A model generated the notes under the pieces. It ran no database searches. It was not told the DNA's origin and was given only the letters and a program-made list of their open reading frames with translations. 64,000 nucleotides of DNA from Lutibacter oceani (GTDB lineage: Bacteria; Bacteroidota; Bacteroidia; Flavobacteriales; Flavobacteriaceae): assembly GCF_003384935.1 (NCBI RefSeq), contig NZ_QTTQ01000009.1, positions 1-64,000 on the forward strand, read 5' to 3'. Made by a program: the position numbers and the translations under genes. Every line of letters begins with the position of its first letter. Position 1 is the stretch's first letter. Below are positions 1-8,032 of this stretch, one piece after another.

Positions 1-33
1 TTTTTCACCAACACCTTTCCTTATTAGCGGATG

Positions 34-66
34 CAAATGTAATACCTTTTTTACCCCTTTAACAAA
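34..66 (-). promoter_or_regulatory. Leftward Bacteroidetes-type promoter
   Basis: Read on the minus strand, TTTG (66-63) is followed after 21 nt by TACATTTG (41-34). This matches the Bacteroidetes -33/-7 consensus TTTG-N19-21-TAnnTTTG. Transcription would leave the window to the left, so the gene it serves is not visible. The rest of positions 1-218 holds no open frame that I can support. Confidence 0.6.
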
Positions 67-218
67 CTTTTTTGTGCCTTTTTTTTAATTATTTTTTGAG
101 ACTAAAATCAATTGACTGAATTATAACTCTTTATACAACTAAAAAAATGACTTTGAAGTTACTTTCTCTAAAAAGGACGACTAATATAAAGTATATTCAT
201 CAAATTTGCAATAGCTAA

Positions 219-944
219 TTAATCTTTTTTTGAAGATTTTAATTGTGGTTTTGGCACATCAATTATACTTGACCCTAATTCTATATAGTCAAAATTTAAT
301 TTTGAAGGCTGTTCAACTAATGAACCATCAACAAAAGAACGCTGTAAAATATCTTCAATAAGATAGTCTAATTTATTTTCAACAGGGTTGTATTCATCTT
401 TTAAAGACAGTTTAAACAAGCTTGCAGTTGTGTTATACCAAAAAGCTTTCCACCCACTTCTAAAATCTTTAACCAAATTAAATGCAGTTTCACCAGTTTG
501 CCTATGTATTAGTTTAATTAGTATTTCACCTTCGGTACGTGTTAATTTTTTAAGTTGATCCGTAAATTCACCTTCTAAATATTTCTGTATTCTTTTTGTA
601 TAAATCTTTTTTTGCCTTTTGGTTTTAATACCAACTAACCTTTCATTCAAAACTTCAATCCTTTCTGCTGCCAATTTTGCATATGGATATGCTTTTAATG
701 TTTTTTTTCTATACCAATAATACACCCTTTTATCATAATCTGATTGAAATTTCAATTTTTTTAATAATAAAACTTCATCAAGATGAATTAATAAGGTGTC
801 TCCTTCAAAAATTATATATTGTTCTGATAATGGAATAGAATCAACAGGCCTTTCTCCTTGTGAAAAAAGAAAGGTGCTACTACATATTATATATAAGATT
901 AAAATATTTTTAAGATTTTTTTTCATAAATGTATTTTCATTCAA
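219..944 (-). CDS. DUF4294 family secreted protein
   Basis: This 241-residue protein has a hydrophobic N-terminal segment (about residues 8-28, ending SQG) that looks like a cleavable Sec signal, so a periplasmic or envelope location is likely. The mature part is basic and helical, with YYWYRKKTLKAYPYAK followed by a conserved KxxxxxRQTGETAFNLVK...GWKAFWYNTTA block. I recognise this as DUF4294, a Bacteroidetes family of unknown function. The ATG at 944 gives six residues before a second in-frame Met (926) that starts a more typical MKKNLKN signal peptide, so either start is possible. It is transcribed away from the M42 peptidase gene. Confidence 0.75.
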   Translation of the reverse strand: MNENTFMKKNLKNILILYIICSSTFLFSQGERPVDSIPLSEQYIIFEGDTLLIHLDEVLLLKKLKFQSDYDKRVYYWYRKKTLKAYPYAKLAAERIEVLNERLVGIKTKRQKKIYTKRIQKYLEGEFTDQLKKLTRTEGEILIKLIHRQTGETAFNLVKDFRSGWKAFWYNTTASLFKLSLKDEYNPVENKLDYLIEDILQRSFVDGSLVEQPSKLNFDYIELGSSIIDVPKPQLKSSKKD

Positions 945-972
945 TCAAAAATAATTCCAAAATTACAACTTT

Positions 973-980
973 CAAATGTA
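973..980 (-). promoter_or_regulatory. -7 element for the DUF4294 gene
   Basis: The minus strand reads TACATTTG, matching TAnnTTTG, about 30 nt before the DUF4294 start. No clear TTTG lies at the expected -33 distance. Confidence 0.4.
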
Positions 981-1040
981 CTTTTTAGTATCCAAAACTT
1001 AAAATGATTATTTTATTTATTAGCTTAAACAACATTTTAG

Positions 1041-1048
1041 TATCTTCG
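1041..1048 (+). promoter_or_regulatory. -7 element for the M42 peptidase gene
   Basis: TATCTTCG matches the common Bacteroidetes -7 variant TAnnTTYG and lies 20 nt before the ATG at 1069. That implies a short leader. Confidence 0.45.
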
Positions 1049-1068
1049 TTTCTTAAAGAAAAATTAAA

Positions 1069-2154
1069 ATGAGTAAAAATATATTGAATAAAAAATCGAT
1101 TTCTTTTTTAGAAAAATATTTAAACAACGCATCTCCAACTGGCTACGAAAGTGAAGGCCAAAAAATATGGATGGATTATTTGAAACCTTATGTTGACACC
1201 TTTATAACGGATAGCTATGGAACTGCTGTTGGTGTAATTAATCCTGACGCAAAATTTAAAGTGGTAATTGAAGGACATGCAGATGAAATATCATGGTATG
1301 TTAATTACATAACTCCCGAAGGTTTAATATATGTAATTAGAAATGGTGGTAGTGACCATCAAATTGCACCTTCAAAAATTGTTAACATTCATACTGATAA
1401 AGGTATTGTAAAAGGTGTTTTTGGGTGGCCAGCTATTCATACACGATTAAGAGATAAAGAAGAAGTTCCTAAATTAGATAACATTTTTATAGATGTTGGT
1501 TGTAAAAAGAAAGAAGAAGTTGAAAAACTAGGTGTACATGTTGGTTGTGTTATTACTTATCCCGACACTTTCTTCATTTTAAATAAAAACAACTTTGTTT
1601 GCAGAGCTTTGGATAATAGAATGGGTGGATTTATGATTGCCGAAGTTGCACGTTTATTGAAAGAGAATAAGAAAGAATTACCTTTTGGTTTATACATTAC
1701 AAATTCAGTTCAGGAAGAAATTGGGTTGCGTGGAGCAGAAATGATTACTCAAACTATTAAGCCTAATATAGCAATAGTTACAGATGTTTGTCATGATACC
1801 ACTACTCCAATGATTGACAAAAAGAAAGAAGGTGAAACTATTTCTGGTGATGGCCCGGTAATAAGTTATGCTCCAGCTGTACAAAATAATTTGAGAGATT
1901 TAATAGTAAAAACTGCTAAAGAAAATAAAATTCCATTTCAGCGTTTAGCTTCTTCAAGAGCTACTGGAACAGATACAGATGCATTTGCCTATAGTAATGG
2001 TGGTGTACCTTCAGCATTAATTTCTTTAGCGTTAAGATATATGCATACTACAGTAGAAATGGTACATAAAAATGATGTTGAAAATGTAATACGTTTAATT
2101 TATGAAACATTACTTGATATAAAAGAAGGAGAAACTTTTAGCTATTTTAAATAA
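1069..2154 (+). CDS. M42 family metallo-aminopeptidase
   Basis: This cytoplasmic peptidase of 361 residues matches the usual M42 length and should remove N-terminal residues from peptides with a two-metal centre. The ligand set is visible: His70/Asp72 in EGHADE, Asp182 in RALDNRMGG, the Glu216-Glu217 pair in SVQEEIGLRGA, Asp239 in VTDVCHD, and His326 in RYMHTTVE near the C terminus. The FrvX/glutamyl-aminopeptidase type of M42 fits best; exact substrate preference cannot be read. The start is supported by the -7 element 20 nt upstream and the MSKNILNKKS N terminus. The Nudix gene follows 28 nt downstream and may be cotranscribed. Confidence 0.88.
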   Translation: MSKNILNKKSISFLEKYLNNASPTGYESEGQKIWMDYLKPYVDTFITDSYGTAVGVINPDAKFKVVIEGHADEISWYVNYITPEGLIYVIRNGGSDHQIAPSKIVNIHTDKGIVKGVFGWPAIHTRLRDKEEVPKLDNIFIDVGCKKKEEVEKLGVHVGCVITYPDTFFILNKNNFVCRALDNRMGGFMIAEVARLLKENKKELPFGLYITNSVQEEIGLRGAEMITQTIKPNIAIVTDVCHDTTTPMIDKKKEGETISGDGPVISYAPAVQNNLRDLIVKTAKENKIPFQRLASSRATGTDTDAFAYSNGGVPSALISLALRYMHTTVEMVHKNDVENVIRLIYETLLDIKEGETFSYFK

Positions 2155-2182
2155 TATAACAGAGAATGCTGTCTTTTTTGGT

Positions 2183-2728
2183 ATGGATGAATATATTGAT
2201 TTACTAAATGAAAACGGTAAAAAAACTGGGCAAACCTGTTTAAAGTCTGAAGCGCATAAAAAAGGGTTATTTCATGCTAGTGTTCATATTTGGATTTTTG
2301 ACAAGCATAAAAATGTATTGATTCAAAAAAGAGCAACAAATAAAGACACGTTTCCAAACTTATGGGATGTTTCTGTTGCTGGGCATATTTCTGCTGGTGA
2401 AAAACCAATAATTTCAGCTATAAGGGAAATTCAAGAAGAAGTAGGAATTATTATTTCTGAACATGATTTAGCGTTTATTGGCACTTCAAAAAAGAAAGTA
2501 AAACACCATGCTAATTTAATTGATTATGAATTACACAATATATATATGTGTAAAACTAATTTTAAAATTACTTCCTTAAAAATTCAACACGAAGAAGTTT
2601 CAGAATTAAAATTAATTCATATTGATAAATTAATTAAAGAAATTAATACTGAAAACAATCATTTTGTTCCACACGGAAATGACTATTATAACTTTGTTTT
2701 AAATAAAATTAAACAACACAACTGCTGA
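2183..2728 (+). CDS. Nudix hydrolase, IPP-isomerase-like subgroup
   Basis: The Nudix box GX5EX7REUXEEXGU is intact: Gly67, Glu73, then REIQEEVGI at residues 81-89. This implies a Mg-dependent hydrolase of a nucleoside diphosphate linked to another moiety. The N terminus (MDEYIDLLNENGKKTG...HKKGLFHASVHIWIF) resembles the YfcD/isopentenyl-diphosphate-isomerase-like branch. It lacks the length and metal-site features I would need to call an isomerase. The protein has 181 residues, and the gene lies between the M42 gene (28 nt) and the first DUF294 gene (12 nt). Confidence 0.8.
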   Translation: MDEYIDLLNENGKKTGQTCLKSEAHKKGLFHASVHIWIFDKHKNVLIQKRATNKDTFPNLWDVSVAGHISAGEKPIISAIREIQEEVGIIISEHDLAFIGTSKKKVKHHANLIDYELHNIYMCKTNFKITSLKIQHEEVSELKLIHIDKLIKEINTENNHFVPHGNDYYNFVLNKIKQHNC

Positions 2729-2740
2729 TAAAATATTAAT

Positions 2741-4657
2741 ATGAAGAATACAATTGCAGAAAGAATTCTTGATTTTTTAAAAGGTTACCCTCCATTTAAT
2801 CTTATTCCAAAAATAACTTTATTAGAAATTGCAAAAAATGTTGAAATTCATTATTTTGAAAAAGACCAAATAATATTTAGCCAAAATGACAATCCGCATG
2901 AACATTTTTATATGGTATATGAAGGAGCTGTTAGACTGTATAGATTTGCAGAAGATAAAAAACATGTATTAGATATTTGTGATGAAGGTGATTTATTTGG
3001 TTTAAGACCCTTAATAATGAAAGAAAATTATTTAATGGGTGCTGCTGCAAATGAAGAAACTATACTTTATAGTATACCAATTAATATTTTTAATGATATT
3101 ATTTTAAATTTCCCAAAAGTAAGTCAGTTTTTAATTGCCAGTTTTGCAACAAATACAAGAGATCCTTTTTCGGAAAAACACAAAGGAAAATTATTTGCAA
3201 ATATTGAAGCAATAAAAAAAGTAGAAAATAATTTTATAGAAGCTCAATCAGCTAAATATACTCGTAACCCCATAACTTGCCCTCCAAGTATTTCTGTTCA
3301 GGAAGCTGCAATAATAATGACAAAAAATGTAATCAATTCAATTGTAGTTACTAAAAATAAAATTCCTATTGGGATAATTACTGACAAGGATATGAGAACA
3401 AAAATTGGTACAGGTCTTTTTAAAATTACGGATAAAGCAGCATCAATTATGACACAACCTGTAATTACTTTTCCAGAAAACATTACAGTTGCAGAAGCTC
3501 AAATTGCCCGTTTAAAACATAAAGTTTCCCATTTATGTATTACAAAAGATGGTACAAATACTTCAGAATTAGTTGGTATTTTATCTGAACATGATTTAAA
3601 TTTAATTCAAGGTAATAACCCTTTATTACTAATTAAGGAAATAAAATTAGCAAAGGATGCAGAAACCTTAAAATATATAAGATCAAAAGCTGCTGAATTA
3701 ACAAAAGGGTATATCGAGCAAGAAATACCTATTTATTTTGTAACTAAAGTTATTTCAGAAATAAATACGGCTATTACTAAAAGAGCCATCGAATTATCTA
3801 TTAAAGAAATTGGCAGAAAACCACCAGTTGCATATTCTTGGTTTGCGGTAGGAAGCCAAGGCAGAAAAGAACAATTATTGATGACAGATCAAGACAATGC
3901 ATTGGTTTTTGAAAATGTTGAAGAAGAACAATATGAATCGGTGAAATCTTATTTTTTAAACCTTGCAACCAAAGTAACTGAAAAATTAAACATTGTTGGT
4001 TTTGATTATTGTCCTGCAAATATTATGGCTAGCAATCCAAAATGGTGCTCATCAATTGATGAATGGAAACAACAATTTAAAGAATGGATTAAAGATCCTA
4101 TTCCTGAAAAAATTTTATTAAGCATTATCTTTTTTGATTTTGAGCTCATTTATGGCAACCAGGAATTATATGATGAAATGGCAAAAAGTGTTTTAAAATA
4201 TATCCGAAAAAATCAAATATTTTTAAGCTTTTTAGGGAAAGTAACTTTAGATAATCCTCCTCCTTTAGGCTTTTTTAAACAGTTTTTGGTTGAACAAGAT
4301 GGTGAAAATAAAGATAATTTTGATATTAAATCTAGAGCCATTAGACCTTTAGTTGATGCCGCCAGAATTTTTTCGTTATACCATGGACTTCAAATTAATA
4401 ATACAATTGCCCGCTATGAGAAATTAATGGAAGTTGAGCCTCAAAACAAAGACTTATTTGAATCTTGTTCAAATTCATTTAAAATTTTATTACAATTTAG
4501 AACATCACAGGGGTTAACAAATAATGATACAGGTAGATATGTTGATATTAACAACCTCAGCAAAGCCGATAGGTTAAAACTAAAAAGTTGCTTTAACCCT
4601 ATTAAAAATGTACAAGAAGCTCTAAAACTTAGATTTAAAACTTCTCAAATAAGCTAA
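2741..4657 (+). CDS. cNMP-binding/CBS/DUF294 nucleotidyltransferase-like protein (copy 1)
   Basis: This soluble signalling protein of 638 residues has an N-terminal cyclic-nucleotide-binding domain (about 15-140), a CBS pair (about 165-290) and a DUF294 nucleotidyltransferase-like domain with GSQGRKEQ at 371-378 and TDQDNA with Asp384/Asp386. A C-terminal DUF294_C substrate-binding helical domain runs from about 490 to 625. The fold resembles the GlnD uridylyltransferase head, so transfer of a nucleotide to a protein or small molecule is possible but unproven. There is no HTH, so it is not a CRP-type transcription factor. The exonuclease gene follows after 2 nt. The pair is repeated directly downstream and sits beside the acyl-CoA synthetase locus. 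Confidence 0.85.
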   Translation: MKNTIAERILDFLKGYPPFNLIPKITLLEIAKNVEIHYFEKDQIIFSQNDNPHEHFYMVYEGAVRLYRFAEDKKHVLDICDEGDLFGLRPLIMKENYLMGAAANEETILYSIPINIFNDIILNFPKVSQFLIASFATNTRDPFSEKHKGKLFANIEAIKKVENNFIEAQSAKYTRNPITCPPSISVQEAAIIMTKNVINSIVVTKNKIPIGIITDKDMRTKIGTGLFKITDKAASIMTQPVITFPENITVAEAQIARLKHKVSHLCITKDGTNTSELVGILSEHDLNLIQGNNPLLLIKEIKLAKDAETLKYIRSKAAELTKGYIEQEIPIYFVTKVISEINTAITKRAIELSIKEIGRKPPVAYSWFAVGSQGRKEQLLMTDQDNALVFENVEEEQYESVKSYFLNLATKVTEKLNIVGFDYCPANIMASNPKWCSSIDEWKQQFKEWIKDPIPEKILLSIIFFDFELIYGNQELYDEMAKSVLKYIRKNQIFLSFLGKVTLDNPPPLGFFKQFLVEQDGENKDNFDIKSRAIRPLVDAARIFSLYHGLQINNTIARYEKLMEVEPQNKDLFESCSNSFKILLQFRTSQGLTNNDTGRYVDINNLSKADRLKLKSCFNPIKNVQEALKLRFKTSQIS

Positions 4658-4659
4658 TT

Positions 4660-5328
4660 ATGTTTCGTCTTTTTAAAAGAAAATCCTATCCTGAATTTTG
4701 GAAACAACATATTGAAAAAGTTTCAAAAAGTAAAAATTATACAAACTACGAAACAATACGATTTGTGGCATTAGATACTGAAACTACAGGATTTGATTAT
4801 GATAATGACAGAATACTTTGCATTGGAGCCATAGCAATTAAAAACAACAAAATTAAGGTAAATGATTCATTTGAAGTATATATAAAACAAGATGTTTTTA
4901 ATAAAGAAACAGTAAAAATACATGGTATCAGGAGAAATGGAAATGAAGTTAAAGTAAGTGAAGAAGAAGCCCTCATAAAATTTATTGAATATTTAGATGA
5001 TGCTATTATAATTGCACATCATACAAAATTTGATATTACAATGATTAATGAAGCTTTAAAACGTATAAATGTTGGTCCATTAAGATCTAAACAACTCGAC
5101 ACCAATTTTATTCATAAAAAAATTGCAACAGAAAATCAATTTAAAAAGTTATTCAGTTTAGATGAACTCTGTAAAATTTACAATGTAAAAATGCACGACA
5201 GACATACAGCTTCGGGTGATGCGTTAATAACTGCGTATTTGTTTTTAAAATTAACTACTAAATATAAAAAAAATAACGCCTTAAATTTAACAGAATTAAT
5301 TAGAACAAATTACTATTTATCATCCTAA
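4660..5328 (+). CDS. DnaQ-like 3'-5' exonuclease (copy 1)
   Basis: This DEDDh-type exonuclease has 222 residues. Exo I is visible as ALDTETTG (Asp39, Glu41), Exo II as AHHTKFDITMINEALKR, and Exo III as HDRHTASGDA with the general-base His and final Asp. It is related to DNA polymerase III epsilon but lacks the polymerase-binding tail context. It starts 2 nt after copy 1 of the DUF294 gene, so the two are almost certainly cotranslated. Substrate (DNA, RNA or a signalling nucleotide) is unknown. Its constant partnership with a nucleotidyltransferase suggests an add/remove pair, which is my inference. Confidence 0.85.
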   Translation: MFRLFKRKSYPEFWKQHIEKVSKSKNYTNYETIRFVALDTETTGFDYDNDRILCIGAIAIKNNKIKVNDSFEVYIKQDVFNKETVKIHGIRRNGNEVKVSEEEALIKFIEYLDDAIIIAHHTKFDITMINEALKRINVGPLRSKQLDTNFIHKKIATENQFKKLFSLDELCKIYNVKMHDRHTASGDALITAYLFLKLTTKYKKNNALNLTELIRTNYYLSS

Positions 5329-5389
5329 AACAGCTTTTAAAAGTAAATAATATTTTGTATTTTTAGAGTTTATCCTAGTTTAATTTTCT

Positions 5390-7309
5390 ATGAAAAACAC
5401 TATTGCAGAACGCATATTTGATTTTTTAAAAGACTTCCCTCCTTTTGATGTTTTAAATAAAGAACAACTTTTTAAAATCTCTTCAAACGTAAAAGTAATT
5501 TACATTGAAAATGAGTCGTTTGTTTTTAAACAAACTGAGGCACCTCACGAAAGCTTTTATGTAGTTAAGGACGGTGCAATTGGTTTGTACAGAACTATGG
5601 AAAACGATCAGATTTTAGTTGATATTTGTGATGAAGGTGATATTTTTGGGTTACGCCCTTTAGTGCAAAATGATAATTATTTAATGAGTGCAAAAGCAAC
5701 TGAAGAATCAATTTTATATGCTATTTCTGTTGAAATATTAAAAGAAATTATACAAACAAATGACAAAGTAAATAAATTTTTAATTGCAAGTTTTTCAACA
5801 AATATTAAAACTCCATACGCGCAACAAAACTATGGACAACTTTTTGCAAATGAAGAAATAATACAAGCAAACAACACAGGTTTATCAGACATACAAACAG
5901 CTCAATACAGTAAAAACCCTATAAGTTGTTCAAAAACTACAACTATTAAAGAAGCTGCCATAATAATGAGTACAAAACGAGTAGGTTCTATTTTAATTGT
6001 TGAAAATAAAAATCCAATTGGTATAATTACAGATAAAGATTTAAGATTAAAAATTGCAACTGGCTTAATTTCAATCTCTGAAAAAGTTTCTGAAATAATG
6101 TCATCACCAGTAATTACTTTTCCAGAAAAAATAACTATTGCAGAAGCACAAATTGCAATGATAAAGCATAAAATTACACATTTATGCATTACAAAAGATG
6201 GCACTCCAAACTCCGAGTTAATTGGGCTACTTTCTGAACATGATATTGTGGTTTTACATGGCAATAATCCATCCGTTTTAATTAAAGAATTAAAACGTGC
6301 AAAAAATGTAAATACATTAAAATATATACGGGAAAAAACATCAAATTTATTAACCGGATATATTGATCAAAAAATACCAATTGTGTTTATTTCGAATATT
6401 ATATCCGAAATAACCAATGCAATAACAATAAAAGCAATTGAACTATCAATTGAAGAAATGGAAACTCAACCACCTGTAAAATTTGGCTGGTTAGCATTGG
6501 GAAGCCAAGGTAGAAAAGAGCAACTACTAATAACCGATCAAGATAATGCCTTGGTTTTTGAAGATGTACCTAAAGAAAAATATGAAGAAACTAAAACTTA
6601 CTTCTTAAAATTATCAAAAATAATAACCGAAAAATTAAATGCTGTAGGTTATGAATATTGCCCTGCAGATATGATGGCGAGCAACCCAAAATGGTGTTTA
6701 TCATTATCTGAATGGAAAAATCAATTTAACACCTGGGTTACAAAGCCAACAGAAAAAGCCATTATGATGTGTACCATATTTTTTGACTATAATTTAGTTT
6801 ATGGAGATGCTAAATTAGTAGATAAAATGTCTGAAAGCATTTTTAAATCAATAAATTCATTTGAAATATTTTTAAATTTTTTAGGCAGAAATGCTTTAAT
6901 AAACCCTCCGCCACTTGGTTTTTTTAGACAATTTTTAGTTGAAAATAATGGAGAACATAAAGATCAGTTTGATATAAAAAGCAGGGCATTAATGCCAATA
7001 ATTGATGCTGCCCGATTAATTTCATTATCGCATAATTTAAAAGGAGAAAACAATACTATATCAAGATTTCAGAAAATAATTCAGGTTGAACCTCAGAACA
7101 AAGATTTATACTTGTCTTGTATTGACGCTTTTAAAATTGTGCTTCGTTTTAGAACCGAACAGGGAATAAAAAACAATGATTCTGGCAGGTATATAGATTT
7201 AAATACATTAACAAAATCTGAAAAATTAAGGCTTAAAGGATGTTTTAAACCCATAAAAGATATTCAGGATATGTTAAATATTCGATATAATTTATCTCAA
7301 ATGATGTAA
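5390..7309 (+). CDS. cNMP-binding/CBS/DUF294 nucleotidyltransferase-like protein (copy 2)
   Basis: This 639-residue paralogue of the gene at 2741 has the same domain order and the same start (MKNTIAERI.DFLK). GSQGRKEQ again falls at 371 and TDQDNA about 13 residues later. Both copies retain the nucleotidyltransferase aspartates, so neither looks like a dead pseudo-enzyme. The copies are clearly diverged along their whole length, so the duplication is old rather than a recent tandem error. The stop codon overlaps the start of the second exonuclease gene (TAATG). Confidence 0.85.
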   Translation: MKNTIAERIFDFLKDFPPFDVLNKEQLFKISSNVKVIYIENESFVFKQTEAPHESFYVVKDGAIGLYRTMENDQILVDICDEGDIFGLRPLVQNDNYLMSAKATEESILYAISVEILKEIIQTNDKVNKFLIASFSTNIKTPYAQQNYGQLFANEEIIQANNTGLSDIQTAQYSKNPISCSKTTTIKEAAIIMSTKRVGSILIVENKNPIGIITDKDLRLKIATGLISISEKVSEIMSSPVITFPEKITIAEAQIAMIKHKITHLCITKDGTPNSELIGLLSEHDIVVLHGNNPSVLIKELKRAKNVNTLKYIREKTSNLLTGYIDQKIPIVFISNIISEITNAITIKAIELSIEEMETQPPVKFGWLALGSQGRKEQLLITDQDNALVFEDVPKEKYEETKTYFLKLSKIITEKLNAVGYEYCPADMMASNPKWCLSLSEWKNQFNTWVTKPTEKAIMMCTIFFDYNLVYGDAKLVDKMSESIFKSINSFEIFLNFLGRNALINPPPLGFFRQFLVENNGEHKDQFDIKSRALMPIIDAARLISLSHNLKGENNTISRFQKIIQVEPQNKDLYLSCIDAFKIVLRFRTEQGIKNNDSGRYIDLNTLTKSEKLRLKGCFKPIKDIQDMLNIRYNLSQMM

Positions 7310-7971
7310 TGCTCAATTTTTTTAAACATAAAAAATACCCTAATTTTTGGAAAGAATATTTAAAAACATTCAAAACCAAACAATCTAAAAATATTAATAC
7401 CACCCGATTTATTGTTTTTGATACTGAAACTACTGGCTTAGACCTTGTAAAAGACAGAATTCTTTCTATAGGAGCAATTATTGTTATTGATAATACTCTA
7501 GATGTTTCTGATAGTTTTGAATTATACCTAAAACAAGATGAATTTAATGCAGTAACAGTTGAAATTCACGGAATTTTAAAAGTTGGTAAACTCATAAAAT
7601 ATAATGAAAATGAAGCCTTAGAAAAATTTATAAATTATATTGGAAACTCCGTTTTAGTTGCTCATCATACAGCTTTTGACATAGAAATGATAAATGCAGC
7701 ACTTAAAAGGATGAATTTACCTAAACTAAAAAATAAAAGTATTGATACAGGTATTTTATATAAAAAACTAGAAAACAAAAAGGATAATCATTTTAATTTA
7801 GACGTATTATGTAAAGAATTTAACATCCCCAAACACGACAGACATACAGCTTCTGGTGATGCTTATATTACAGCACTATTATTTCTTAAAATAATTTCGA
7901 AATTAAAAAAGGAACGAACTGTTCATTATTCGGATTTGTTTAGAAATCAAAATAGTAAAGGGTTGTTATAA
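7309..7971 (+). CDS. DnaQ-like 3'-5' exonuclease (copy 2)
   Basis: This 220-residue paralogue of the gene at 4660 keeps FDTETTG, AHHTAFDIEMINAALKR and HDRHTASGDA, so the DEDDh active site is complete. The ATG overlaps the upstream stop as TAATG, which indicates translational coupling. The C terminus ends just before a bidirectional terminator shared with the convergent acyl-CoA synthetase gene. Confidence 0.85.
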   Translation: MLNFFKHKKYPNFWKEYLKTFKTKQSKNINTTRFIVFDTETTGLDLVKDRILSIGAIIVIDNTLDVSDSFELYLKQDEFNAVTVEIHGILKVGKLIKYNENEALEKFINYIGNSVLVAHHTAFDIEMINAALKRMNLPKLKNKSIDTGILYKKLENKKDNHFNLDVLCKEFNIPKHDRHTASGDAYITALLFLKIISKLKKERTVHYSDLFRNQNSKGLL

Positions 7972-8013
7972 AAAAAGGTTGTCAAAAAACTTAACTTTTT
8001 AAACAACCTTTTT
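7972..8013. terminator. Bidirectional terminator hairpin
   Basis: AAAAAGGTTGT (7972-7982) pairs perfectly with ACAACCTTTTT (8003-8013) across a 20-nt loop. The arms supply a U-run in either direction. It lies between convergent genes ending at 7971 and 8033. Confidence 0.7.
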
Positions 8014-8032
8014 ACTAAAAACAAAAATTATT

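Noticed and set aside
2741-7309. DUF294 proteins as the CRP/FNR regulator of the boxed genes
   Set aside because: They have a cNMP-binding domain but no helix-turn-helix, so they cannot bind the boxes as CRP-type factors.
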